Source of the DNA: Siphonodentalium dalli
Taxonomy: Eukaryota > Mollusca > Scaphopoda > Gadilida > Siphonodentaliidae
Length of the DNA stretch: 64,000 bases
Direction of reading: 5' to 3'
NCBI GenBank assembly: GCA_032622095.1
Contig: CP136061.1
Location: forward strand, 48,305,797 to 48,369,796
Shown piece after piece: positions 35,145 to 45,851 of this stretch. The notes under the pieces were generated by a model. That model ran no database searches. It was not told where the DNA came from and saw only the letters and a list, made by a program, of their open reading frames with translations. The position numbers were made by a program, and so were the translations under genes. Within the stretch, counting starts at the first letter, position 1. Each line of letters opens with the position of its first letter.

Positions 35145-37408
35145 TAGCGAGTTTGCGATACCCGTTCGACGGGAACGGGTACGGGTAAATCTGTGAACAT
35201 CGTCACGGTCACTTGGGTACTTTCAATGCAGCACATAAAGCGATAGCGAATTGAAACGGGTAGATTTGTCCCATTGACCGGTAGCCTTTCACTACGATTT
35301 TCTCAATGAATTCTATGAAATTCCAGTCAGCTATGCGTTAACCTATTTATTGAAAGATTTCATGGGCAAATATTATTGATAAAGTTGTCATTTTAACCCA
35401 GGATTTGTGTTCAAATTCTCGAGGCGGCTTTTAGCACTTAGATAAATACGGAAGGCCGATTTGTTTTCACTAACAACTTTGTTCACTGCATTAATGACAG
35501 GTTGTGATTAATAGAGTGAGTAGATGGTGCTATAGATGCCCGTTGCAGGGACATGGCTATAGGAAGGGTGTCCACCTTCGAATTTCTAACTACACATCTC
35601 GAACCATATCAAATTCACAAGTTTGTGCGTAAATCCACCCCCCCCCCCTTGGCTGGCATCAAGCTTTCCAATTGTTAGAAATTTTGAGACTTGAACAATT
35701 TCCAACTGTTTCTGACAGCCATTTCAGTCCAAATTTTTTTACCGGAAATATGCAAATGTTGGTCTAAAAACTACAAATTATCCACTAATAAATTGTTCGA
35801 AAATCAAACTACGAAAACAATTTCAACCTATTATTTGTGTGAAATTTCCAACAAATGTTGTGTCAGGTATATCAAATTTCCAAATGTTGAACATTTGACC
35901 AAAGTTGGTGGGGGGTTAAGACACCCCTGTCGTCACGTCCCTGTCTCAACCCATTGTACAACGGACATAAATATATCGTGGATTTATTTATGCATTGCAC
36001 ATTTGAATACAATTACCGTTTAGTTACCTTATCGTATGTAGGTGGGGACTGATTTCTCATTTTAATATATATTTACTATCTGAACGGACATGGCGCATTT
36101 GAACCACAATACTTGTGTATACTGTAGTGGGGATAATATAGGTCGCCAAATACACGAAATACCTATATCTACTCCACAAAATCTAAGCATAAGCAGAGCG
36201 AGTTTCAGCTGTTTTCTGTGTTTCGCACAGAAGTGGAGCAAACGCTCTTTATTCCATCCGTATAATAAACAGACTACATTTTGACACCTTTTTTGTTACC
36301 AAGTTAAACATTTCAACCAACCTCCTGGTTTAGATCCGGACAACAATCCCAATTCTTGGGATAAATATTCCCTTGCCCCGACGGGCCGACCCTTCGATCT
36401 GTTGAAAGATTCCAAACAACGGTTTACTTAAAGCTACTCAAACCGATCAGACGGTCCCCATATCATAAAGTTACAACAAGAACATTTCTTCAAAATAACC
36501 GTTTGTTATCAGAATCGATTAATTACAACAAAATAATGCTAACTGCTGTCAACTATAGTATAAAATTTTGGCCGCATTATACCACTTGATATTAGAGTTA
36601 AGCATCTTCATCCGCAATTTTGTCCGAGACCGTCGGTTTGATGACTCTTTTCTGGGCCACAAATCATTACACAATTCAAGAAATAACAAACTTCAAAAAC
36701 CGATATCTGATCACTCTGCGCTTTGATGGTGGGTTCCTCGATTCGAATAAAATATATTTTTTTTACCCCCGAAGCCAAAAAAAATAGTAACTTGGGAGCG
36801 TTAATTCGGATTATGCATCTTTAATATGACTAACTATTCCCCAACTAAAATAAGGGGCAAATGCGGTATTATATCGAACTGAAAGTACATGTAGGACAAT
36901 ATTAGACCCTTGGTCTAAAACAATTCATTTTACACCGAATATTGGTTGGACATTTTAACTATATATAACGTAATTGTATATTTGAGCTATCACAATCTAT
37001 TTTCTAAGTTTAAAAAATCCAACCTATGTATTGTCACACTCGATCGGTCTATGACTTGTAGAATCCAATTGTTGAAAATGTTACCAATATGAGTGAAAGA
37101 AAAGCAACGTCCTCTTCCAACTGATACCTAGCTCGTCCTTGATGAAAGCAACTGATTATCATGGGGCTCATCTAATCTAAATACATATTTCCAACAACCC
37201 ATAACGCTAAGTATAACATCGGCCAATAACGCGAATAACAATCTATATCATAATATCTTTTGTGTTGCAGTTGGCTCACCATACATTACCAGTCGATGTG
37301 ATGAATTCTACCGGTAAAACAGTTTGCGATTTCAAAACGTGTACCGGTACGGGTAGCTACCCGTTCGCGTACCGGTACCCGTACCGGTTTGAAATCGCAA
37401 ACTCGCTA
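35145..37408. mobile_element. Candidate TIR element with TAGCGAGTTTGCGAT ends
   Basis: TAGCGAGTTTGCGAT at 35145-35159 is exactly inverted at 37394-37408 (ATCGCAAACTCGCTA). The ends may include a TA duplication. Both ends continue into ACCCGT/ACGGGTACGGGT-rich sequence, and the right end contains an 83-bp palindrome. A poly-C run lies near 35638. The short open frames inside (for example 35691-36023) show no transposase domain. An alternative is two separate short copies of one palindromic element. Confidence 0.45.
37321..37403. repeat. 83-bp palindrome (GTACCGG-rich hairpin)
   Basis: AGTTTGCGATTTCAAA and its exact inverse flank a centre of GTACCGGTACGGGTAG and CTACCCGTTCGCGTACC words, giving a strong cruciform-forming palindrome. 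A second copy lies at 44507-44589 as part of the direct repeat. Confidence 0.75.
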
Positions 37409-37472
37409 ATGTTACAGGAACGGTATATTGTCATGGGCAGGAAAGATAACTCTAATGATTTCAAGCTAATCT

Positions 37473-38159
37473 ATGACGAGTAGAATTAGACTGGGTGAAC
37501 TTCAGAGAAATGAGTCGTATGATTTTGCTCGATTGTTTACAGGGTCGCAACACGATGATGACAATATGCCGGCCCCCTCCCCATACAATTTGGTTGATCA
37601 TCGGTGCGATTACGTTACTCCATCGCAATTGAAAGAAAATATTACTTCTCGCGAAAATACCGTATCATTTTTAGGACTTAATTGTCGAAGTTTAACGGCG
37701 AATTGGGATACATTTGTAGATCTGTTATCCGACATTCAGCAATCGGGAAAATACACCACTGCGATAGCCTTAAGTGAAATATTCAAAATTAAAACTAAGT
37801 TCACTCTTCCTGGATATCACGAATTAATTTACAATACACGACCAGTTGACGATGACGGTAGGGGTGGGGTGGACATCTTCTTAAAAGATGATTTATCGTA
37901 TAGAATACGTACAGACCTGTCAATCTTCATCCCCCACGTGATCGAATCACTATTTGTAGAAATCGACACTGGTAAAAATGCTTCCTATATTATGGGATCA
38001 GTGTATAGGCCAAACACAGCCCCGTTAGCGGATCTTGATATATTTATAACTAAAATGACTGAAATTGTTGGACAAATAAGTGAATCGGGGAAGAAGGCTT
38101 ACATTTTAGGTGACTTTAATTTTGATTTACTCAACATATCGAGTCATAAAAAAAACTAG
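37473..38159 (+). pseudogene. LINE-A APE-type endonuclease domain, copy 1 (truncated by LINE-B)
   Basis: The open frame of 228 codons shows the order of motifs of a retrotransposon endonuclease: FLGLNCRSL (metal-binding Asn), ALSEIF (catalytic Glu), YNTRPVDDDGRGGVDIF, YIMGSVYRPN and YILGDFNFDLL (Asp/Asn pair). The enzyme nicks target DNA to prime reverse transcription. The frame is interrupted at 38159, just before the boundary with LINE-B at 38177/38178, so the C-terminal catalytic SDH motif is absent here. Unlike copy 2, this copy keeps the frame through GRGGVDIF. Confidence 0.8.
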
Positions 38160-38177
38160 CAATTTTATCGACACTAT

Positions 38178-38534
38178 ATATGTGTTTATTACCTCCATTA
38201 CTGAAGAGCATACATAGTGTTACACAGTATTCATAAGTATCTAGATCCGATAACACATTATATACAATAAATTAGGATATATACATTGCGAAAACAGAAA
38301 ATAGAGAGAGCTGGATAGTGCTGGAGTGACACTGAGTGCAGAGAGAGGGAGTGGTATTGAGAAAGAGAGAAAGAGAAGATAGTTATAAAGATACAAATAG
38401 TATGATGTATATCTCACACGCAAGTGGCTTCGTGGAAGAGAGATAAATGTATTTGTCTTATTTCATTCTCACACGCTAGTGGTTACTGTCACAAAACAAA
38501 TAATCTTTCATCGGAGAACGCGAACTCCGTCATT
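38178..38534 (-). other. LINE-B 3' UTR
   Basis: The sequence is pyrimidine-rich on the element strand (TTCTCTTTCTC... near 38350-38380) and ends with AATAAA (complement at 38185-38190) about 7-8 bases before the junction with LINE-A. No open frame belongs to it. Confidence 0.6.
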
Positions 38535-40859
38535 TTATACAATTTGTTTGATGAACCGACATGCCCGGATGAGAAACTGTGCCGCGAATATCAAAATTTT
38601 GTCCCAACAGAGTTCTACGACCGGTGGTGGGTCAAATGCAGTGCCCCCTAGAAAGAATTCGTGAAGACGATTTGGTTCCAGGGAATCCATGAACACGAAG
38701 ACATCGATTCCGTAATGGTCCAAGATACCACACCAGAAGATGTAACGTAGTTGAACCATTGCCGGGGAGGTACACGAATTTGTGATGTGCTCCATCTCGT
38801 CGTTATAGATTGCTCTACAAGCTGAGCACACAGAGTTGTTTTTGAACGTTGTTTTGTTACAAAGAATAGCGAGGTTCCTCAATTCTGCTGACTGGCGTGG
38901 GTTCTCAACAAGGAGTCTCCAGATGCTCCAGGAAGAGAGGGGATCGCTGTGGGCCGAGACTAGACGGCGTAACTGTGTGTCCTCGGAGACTGATGTTATC
39001 CATTCATCAGAGTAATGGTCACGCACAGCTGTTTTGACGATACTTTTCCAACAGGGTTTAGTCGGAAAACATCCTTCCTTGAGAAAATTGCTCAAGTACG
39101 ACTCGAGATTGTACAATTGAATGATGTCAGTGATGTCAGCAGCAAACCCTGTTGCTGGGATATTGAACAGTTGTAGTTGATATATTTTGTACAGGAATAT
39201 TCTGAGAGGGGTGTCGTGTGTCGTGGGTAAATGAATGAGGTCTCCCAGAAATAAAAGTTTCCGAACATGTAGCTGGTGTTTTACAGGTAGAAGTCCAAGA
39301 AGTCCGTTGGATAGGTTTGTGCTTGCTCTGCGAGGAAGATTTTGCATGTGTTTCGAGCAGGTTCGGAAAGATTTTTCGATAGTATACATTGCTTCTTTGC
39401 TCGGTGTGTTGAGAAGTTCTGCACCATATAAAGCTTTTGGTAGAACGATGCTCTGAAGAAGATTTGACATCGTGAGTGGGCTGCATAGCTTGAGACTTTT
39501 CCTACCAGCTATTGAGAAGTATGTTTTGCGCATGGTATTTGCTATATCTTCTGCTCGACATGTACTATGTGTGAATTTGTGCTGGATGATGCCAAGGTGG
39601 CGACATTCGGTAGTCTCCATAAGATCTCTCGATCCGAGGGACCATGTCCTGTGTTTGTTGGATTCATGTTGATAGCGTGTCTCGTTGAATACGACCACAA
39701 CGCTTTTTGTTTGAGAGAACGTAAAACGCCATCTTTTGCTGTATGAATCACAAATGTCGATTAGCCTTTCGAGACCGGCCTTGTGAATTGACATTAAACA
39801 TATATCGTCAGCAGTAGTGGGAGAAGTGCAGTTTATATGACCCATCTGGAGACCTTGGTCGGACTGCTCAAGAGTGTGCAGGAGTTCGTCAATGAACACT
39901 AGATAAAAGAAAGGTGACGTAACTGATCCTTGTCTGGAGCCTTGTAAAATGTCAAATGGTTCTGATAAGCAGCCATTATAACATACACGGCTGGTACAGT
40001 TGTTGTGCATGTTGGCGATGATTCTTAGAATTTTTCCTTTGTAGCCGGCTCTGCTAAGTTTGAACAGCAGACCGTCATGCCACACACGATCGAAGGCTTT
40101 TTGAGAGTCCAGAAAGCAAACAAAGGCCTTCGACCCATGGTCACGTGCGTAGCTAATAGATTCCTGTACAACAAAAGACGTCATGTTACACCCAATACGT
40201 TTCTGGAAACCAAACTGCAAGCGGTGAGGTGAGAAGTTTGTCGGAATACGCGAGAGTCGTGACATGATAATGGTTTCGAAAAGTTTATATATTGTGGACA
40301 ACAGGGTGATTGCACGATAACTGTCGGGATTATCCCTCGGTTTTGGATCGCCTTTAAACAAAGGAATGATTATTCCAACCTTCATGTCTGTGGGAATCCA
40401 TTCATGTGTGATTATGGCGTTGAACAGCTTGGCTAGAACATGGGACATAGGCGGTGGAGCGTTGATGAAGTGTTCATTTACAATATCATCGCAGCCCCCC
40501 GCTTTGTTTTTCTTCAATTGTTTTATATGAAGAGAAACCTCTGATGGTGTAATGCTATCACACAGGGTTGTTATGTTGTAGTCCTCGTGAGATTCTGAAA
40601 ACAGTCGGGAAATTTCTGCACGAACATGTTCCTCAAAGTCATGGTCTTCGTGTCCGTTTGGTCTATAAAGTTGGCTGAAATAATCATTCCAACCATGAAG
40701 TAAATCCACAGGGTTGTTACATACGCCAGATCCAAAATTCAAACCTGTCGACATAAGTTGGGACCTTGAGGTAGGTTTCGTCATCCGCCAGAAAGCTGTA
40801 TTTTCGGAATGAGCTGCGCGTTCTACATCGTAGAGATATTGTTTCTCGTGTTCCCGCAC
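38535..40859 (-). CDS. LINE-B reverse transcriptase (C-terminal part of ORF2)
   Basis: This is an uninterrupted 774-codon frame. It contains the RT fingers/palm: a conserved GIIIPLFKGD at about 162-171, SYRAITLLST at 180-189, the catalytic Asp in FLDSQKAFDRVWHD (D251), QGSRQGSVTSPFFY at 306-319 and TADDICLMS with the catalytic pair D351/D352. Thumb-like regions follow (LGIIQHKF, LPKALYGAEL). Near the C-terminus a knuckle of the form C-x2-C-x9-H-x4-C (CSACRAIYNDEMEH...) is visible. The protein would copy element RNA at the nicked target. The true ORF2 starts upstream; the ATG at 40859 is only the first in this frame after a frameshift in the 40860-40972 interval. It is the best preserved coding part in the window. 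Clade not determined. Confidence 0.85.
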   Translation of the reverse strand: MREHEKQYLYDVERAAHSENTAFWRMTKPTSRSQLMSTGLNFGSGVCNNPVDLLHGWNDYFSQLYRPNGHEDHDFEEHVRAEISRLFSESHEDYNITTLCDSITPSEVSLHIKQLKKNKAGGCDDIVNEHFINAPPPMSHVLAKLFNAIITHEWIPTDMKVGIIIPLFKGDPKPRDNPDSYRAITLLSTIYKLFETIIMSRLSRIPTNFSPHRLQFGFQKRIGCNMTSFVVQESISYARDHGSKAFVCFLDSQKAFDRVWHDGLLFKLSRAGYKGKILRIIANMHNNCTSRVCYNGCLSEPFDILQGSRQGSVTSPFFYLVFIDELLHTLEQSDQGLQMGHINCTSPTTADDICLMSIHKAGLERLIDICDSYSKRWRFTFSQTKSVVVVFNETRYQHESNKHRTWSLGSRDLMETTECRHLGIIQHKFTHSTCRAEDIANTMRKTYFSIAGRKSLKLCSPLTMSNLLQSIVLPKALYGAELLNTPSKEAMYTIEKSFRTCSKHMQNLPRRASTNLSNGLLGLLPVKHQLHVRKLLFLGDLIHLPTTHDTPLRIFLYKIYQLQLFNIPATGFAADITDIIQLYNLESYLSNFLKEGCFPTKPCWKSIVKTAVRDHYSDEWITSVSEDTQLRRLVSAHSDPLSSWSIWRLLVENPRQSAELRNLAILCNKTTFKNNSVCSACRAIYNDEMEHITNSCTSPAMVQLRYIFWCGILDHYGIDVFVFMDSLEPNRLHEFFLGGTAFDPPPVVELCWDKILIFAAQFLIRACRFIKQIV

Positions 40860-40971
40860 CGCGTTACGAAATCTCGTCGGAAGCGACGCTTGGCTTCTCT
40901 GTAAAATAGGTACGATTCAGCACTAATGGAATGAGGCTTCCCGTCAGATATCCAATATCTCCGAGCTTGCT

Positions 40972-42011
40972 TTACTTCGAGGTGAAGATTACACAGAGAA
41001 GAGTTCCAATATGGTTTCTTGTATTTGCAAAACTTTTTCTGTCCGACAGTTTCTTTTGCAACTGTATGACAATCTTGTTGTACAACTCTAGAATATCGTT
41101 TTTGTCGACAATCGTATGCTTCAGGAGACAGTTAATATGAGTTACAAGTCGGTCTTGGTAATCTTGGATTTTTGTATTATCCCATTTGTATTTCTGGCGA
41201 GTACGCTGCGATGTGCTTTCTGTGCGGCCATGTTTTAAACGAATTGAACATGTCACAGGCATGTGGTTTGATACATTCAGAGAATTATCATCCATGATGG
41301 AGCACCGCACAACACATTGCTGGAGGCAATCGGAAATCATGATGTGGTCTATAAGAGTATAGGAGTGGCCACGGAAACAAACGGGCTGAATGAGAAACCT
41401 GGTCCAGAACACATCCTTGATGTAGTGATCGGCCACATGCGTGCACGCGAGAGATAACCTCTCAGGAGTTTTGTGCGAACTCTGTGGGACACAGGAATAA
41501 TTCCATCAGCAGAGAGGTGAGCATTGAAATCTCCCATAATGATCACCAGGCCTTGCTCTGATAAAAGTATCGTTTGCTTCTCAAGCTCCTGCAGGCAGTC
41601 TTTGAAGAATTCATCACCGTGGTTACTGCTTGGAAGGTAAACTTGTACTATGCTCAACCTGCAATCTTGCGAAAGGCTTAGATTCACACCGACAGTCCGA
41701 TCACCGGGTAAGTTTATGCATGTGCATCTTTGGTAGAGGTCAGTGGGAACAAGTAAAGCTACCCCGTCACGTGTAAACGTATTTCCGGATTTAGTTGTAA
41801 TTGTTCTACCGGGTTTGGCCACGGCCGTATGCGTGTTACTAAGATTGTCAAGCAGCGAAATGTTCTCGGAGTCCAACCAGTGTTCTGAAATTCCAACGAA
41901 GCACAGGTTTAGCTCACGTATAGCCGATGATAGGTATTTTTGCGAAGTTGTGGCTCCAGTCGCGTTCCACGTGAAGAAACTCAGGTCCGTTATCTTAGTC
42001 GTCATTGTCAT
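40972..42011 (-). pseudogene. LINE-B endonuclease domain (N-terminal part of ORF2), frameshifted
   Basis: The start is probably the ATG at 42011 (or 42005), overlapping the ORF1 stop. Motifs are FFTWNATGA (Asn), VGISEHWL (Glu), RDGVALLVP, SIVQVYLPSS and VIIMGDFNAHLS (Asp/Asn). After about 41450 the frame shifts, and the 40972-41436 frame continues with SYTLIDHIMISD and VSNHMPVTC, where the usual S-D-H reads S-N-H. A second shift near 40972 is needed to enter the RT frame. At least two indels plus a substitution in the catalytic region indicate a dead copy. An APE-type fold is expected. Confidence 0.75.
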
Positions 42012-44004
42012 TATGTCGAGCTCTGGGGGGTTCAGGTTTCCATGCGCGGACGACGATGCCTTTGGGCCAGAAATTGTCCTGATAAAGTTTCTTAACATCT
42101 GTTGCCAGTATGTGGACACGGGCAGATTGAGTTCCAAATCGTGTGCTTGAAATCAGGCGAATGAACGTTGGGATTATGCCTCTAGTTTGCGAAGAATGTC
42201 CACATATCCCTGTCTGTCGAATTCGGGGAGATGCGTCCAATATAAAATTTGCGTGTCCTCTTGGTCCGATTGACTGGAACGCCAGAGAATCCATCAGAAT
42301 CCCTGTGCTGATCGTCATGATAATCCATGGTTTCATGTGACTCCCCTGTGGTCGAGTATGTGCGCGTTTTCGGTTGTGAGGACGCAACCTGTTCATCCCA
42401 GCCGTTTGTGTGTGACTTGTCTTGTTGATTTGAGTCAACCGAGAATGAAACAATTGACACGCTGTTTAGACTTTCAACGTAATCTGAACTTATGCTTTGT
42501 TCTGGAATGTTCTTATCTGCATTTGCAAGTTCGGAAATTTGCTCGCAATTGGTCCGTTCCATGTATTTCGCAGGAATCACATGTGGAGGTTTTTCTGATT
42601 TAGTCTTAGTATCACTCTTGTCTAATGAATCAACAGACGGTGATTTCTTCGATAGGATGTCTTTGAGTATTGAGCTGGCATCCTTCGACCAGTTGATAGG
42701 CGAAGAATGGTCGACAGGTTTGGGCTTTGTTGGTGCACTCTTCTTTGGTGTTGTCGGAGATGCATCTGCCGCACTCGGCGAGATATAGACGGCGTCTGAT
42801 TTGAATGATAAATCAGATTCATTGAGTTTATAAACGGGTACTTGCTGAGTCTCATTCGCATGTTGACCTGATTGCATGCATGACTGGGTGAACGTTACCA
42901 GTGAATTGTGTTTGATTGTCATGTCTCTAGCAAGCAAATCAAACATTGTATTGAGGCGTTGCTCAACATTTCCGATGTGCTCATTGATCGCATTGCCGTT
43001 CGAGTTGCATTTCACATAAGAGGCAGACAGTCGGCGGTCGAGTGAGTCATTCTTGACAAATGTTTTGGACATATCGTTCAATTTAGTGCTTATACTTTTT
43101 GTGAAGTTGCAGTTGTCCTCTTCGGTCGATTTTACACCCTCTTCGAGTAGTTTAACCCTCTGTTTCAAGTTATCGACACCCATGCATCTATCGTCTCTGA
43201 GTCTCTCGAAACCAAGACTTAGTCCAGTGAAGCTCCCAATGGTGCTTCCAATTGATTTGGTATTCGAGTTACACTTCACGTTCAAGTCAGTGACAATCTT
43301 TTCCAGTGAGGTAAGTTTTTCTAGAATTTCACACTGGGTGTTGGAAATTGTTTTCACACAATTTTGCACAGTCGATAAGTCGTCAGCGAACTTTTTATCC
43401 TTTTCATGTTGATTTTTCTTCATGAGTGTGACATCCGTCATAACCTCTGCGAGTTTTCCTTGGATACACAATGTGTTGCAGTGACATGGATCGGTGTTAT
43501 TAGAATCACTATCCGCTTTAGCGGCTTTCGGAATGTCCTGTGGGCGATCAGAAACTTTCGTGATGACATCACGAATTGAGTCCATTGATTCGCCGCGGAT
43601 AAATTGCACCAAATGTCTAGAGCATATTTATCACGCAGAGGTTTGCCAGATTCTCTCTGGAATCGCTGTTTCAATCTGAAGCGTCCGAGGTCGTCACAAC
43701 GTCGCTTGGCTTCATCGTATACGCCGTACCTCAGGGCATTTAGGCTGCGTTCATCGGGAACTTTGTGCTGTAATTCCTTCATGAATTTATCTTTGGGCAG
43801 ACACAACAAACTCCGCAGAGGCGGCAAATCCTCAATGGATGAACGTTCTACTGGTGTATTCATCGTGGGCGTGTTGGTGTTTAGATTAGTCGGTGGAACT
43901 CCCAGCGAAGATAAGTCGGCGTCTACTGGTGTCGTAGACTTAATGTTACAGTGAACGGGCGTCAAGTAGATTGGATCTATAACTGAACAATTCGGATTAT
44001 GCAT
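41995..44004 (-). pseudogene. LINE-B ORF1 (coiled coil plus RRM-like domain), frameshifted
   Basis: Three consecutive frames cover it: 44004-43438, 43612-42182 and 42453-41995. The first holds a basic segment (DEAKRRCDDLGRFRLKQRFQ) and leads by a one-base shift near 43610 into the second, which is rich in Ser/Asn/Lys with heptad-like stretches (about 43390-42900) and ends with RKFYIGRISPNSTDRDMW. A second shift near 42190-42240 continues with FIRLISSTRFGTQSARVHI and FWPKGIVVRAWKPE, giving an RRM-like domain. The stop TAA (41995-41997) overlaps the ORF2 start. The apparent first ATG lies within the flanking repeat, so the element may be slightly 5'-truncated. ORF1 proteins bind element RNA. 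Confidence 0.7.
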
Positions 44005-45362
44005 CTTTAATATGACTAACTATTCCCCAACTAAAATAAGGGGCAAATGCGGTATTATATCGAACTGAAAGTACATGTAGGACAATATTAGACCCTTGGT
44101 CTAAAACAATTCATTTTGCACCGAATATTGGTTGGACATTTTAACTATATATAACGTAATTGTATATTTGAGCTATCACAATCTATTTTCTAAGTTTAAA
44201 AAATCCAACCGATGTATTGTCACACTCGATCGGTCTATGACTTGTAGAATCCAATTGTTGAAAATGTTACCAATATGAGTGAAAGAAAAGCAACGTCCTC
44301 TTCCAACTGATACCTAGCTCGTCCTTGATGAAAGCAACTGATTATCATGGGGCTCATCTAATCTAAATACATATTTCCAACAACCCATAACGCTAAGTAT
44401 AACATCGGCCAATAACGCGAATAACAATCTATATCATAATATCTTTTGTGTTGCAGTTGGCTCACCATACATTACCAGTCGATGTGATGAATTCTACCGG
44501 TAAAACAGTTTGCGATTTCAAAACGTGAACCGGTACGGGTAGCTACCCGTTCGCGTACCGGTACCCGTACCGGTTTGAAATCGCAAACTCGCTAATGTTA
44601 CAGGAACGGTATATTGTCATGGGCAGGAAAGATAACTCTAATGATTTCAAGCTAATCTATGACGAGTAGAATTAGACTGGGTGAACTTCAGAGAAATGAG
44701 TCGTATGATTTTGCTCGATTGTTTACAGGGTCGCAACACGATGATGACAATATGCCGGCCCCCTCCCCATACAATTTGGTTGATCATCGGTGCGATTACG
44801 TTACTCCATCGCAATTGAAAGAAAATATTACTTCTCGCGAAAATACCGTATCATTTTTAGGACTTAATTGTCGAGATTTAACGGCGAATTGGGATACATT
44901 TGTAGATCTGTTATCCGACATTCAGCAATCGGGAAAATACACCACTGCGATAGCCTTAAGTGAAATATTCAAAATTAAAACTAAGTTCACTCTTCCTGGA
45001 TATCACGAATTAATTTACAATACACGACCAGTTGACGATGACGGTAGGGGTGGGTGGACATCTTCTTAAAAGATGATTTATCGTATAGAATACGTACAGA
45101 CCTGTCAATCTTCATCCCCCACGTGATCGAATCACTATTTGTAGAAATCGACACTGGTAAAAATGCTTCCTATATTATGGGATCAGTGTATAGGCCAAAC
45201 ACAGCCCCGTTAGCGGATCTTGATATATTTATAACTAAAATGACTGAAATTGTTGGACAAATAAGTGAATCGGGGAAGAAGGCTTACATTTTAGGTGACT
45301 TTAATTTTGATTTACTCAACATATCGAGTCATAAAAAAAACTAGCAATTTTATCGACACTAT
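43989..45362 (+). repeat. Direct repeat, copy 2 (1374 bp), right flank of LINE-B
   Basis: This is the partner of 36803-38177. It lacks one G in the GGGGTGGGG stretch (around 45050). After TATCGACACTAT it continues into the rest of LINE-A (GTTCGACAAGGG...), showing that this is the side connected to the remainder of the interrupted element. Confidence 0.9.
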
Positions 45363-45851
45363 GTTCGACAAGGGATTTATGCCGGTAATAACAAAACCCA
45401 CACGAGTTACCGAATACTCAGCTACTCTAATTGACCACATCTACACCAACAATCTTGTATCAGAAGCTCATTCAGAAATTATTTTAACTGATGTTTCAGA
45501 TCATTTTGCAACTTTTTATGCTGAAAAAAGAAATTCGATACCTGCGAATACGAGACCACAGAAAACTTGGGAAAGAATAATGAATAGAAGTAACCTCATG
45601 AAATTTAAACAAATTCTGGCTGATCATGACTTCACTACTATATATAATTCACAGTCGACCAACGAAGCGTATGACAACTTTATAAACATATATACAACTG
45701 CATTCAATGCAGCTTTTCCACTCAAACTATCCACTACACCGAAAAAATATGTAAAAAAAAGAATCGTGGATGACCAACGGTATGATCTGCTCTTCTATCA
45801 AAAAGAATAAATTATATGCAAAATAACTCACAAATCCAACTATATATAATA
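44659..45851 (+). pseudogene. LINE-A endonuclease, copy 2, with C-terminus and linker
   Basis: Frame 44659-45069 repeats the N-terminal endonuclease motifs, then a one-base deletion sends it to a stop (GRGGWTSS). The correct frame resumes at 45054-45344. After another shift at the poly-A tract near 45333, the frame 45295-45810 supplies the missing end: RVTEYSATLIDHIYTNN and DVSDHFATFYAEKR (catalytic SDH). A basic linker follows (KKYVKKRI). The frame breaks near 45800 but similarity continues up to the Helitron at 45852. Together with copy 1 this gives a full endonuclease in pieces; neither copy is functional. Confidence 0.75.

Larger units (their letters stand above)
36803..38177 (+). repeat. 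Direct repeat, copy 1 (1375 bp), left flank of LINE-B
   Basis: This is nearly identical to 43989-45362; I count about six differences, including a one-base indel. It starts AATTCGGATTATG and ends TATCGACACTAT, exactly where LINE-B begins. It includes the right part of the TIR element and the endonuclease region of LINE-A. Confidence 0.9.
38178..43988 (-). mobile_element. LINE-B: minus-strand non-LTR retrotransposon, 5.8 kb, inserted in LINE-A
   Basis: Reading leftwards: ORF1 (44004-41995), ORF2 with endonuclease (42011 to about 40972) and RT (to 38535), then a 357-bp 3' UTR. Both ends abut the 1.37-kb direct repeat with no extra bases. The 3' terminus lies about a dozen bases past an AATAAA and has no poly-A. 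Several frameshifts make this copy inactive. Confidence 0.85.

Noticed and set aside
36803-45362. LTR retrotransposon with 1.37-kb LTRs
   Set aside because: The internal part is a non-LTR element (APE endonuclease and LINE-type RT) on the opposite strand. The repeats do not start TG/end CA, and they carry pieces of LINE-A and of another element.
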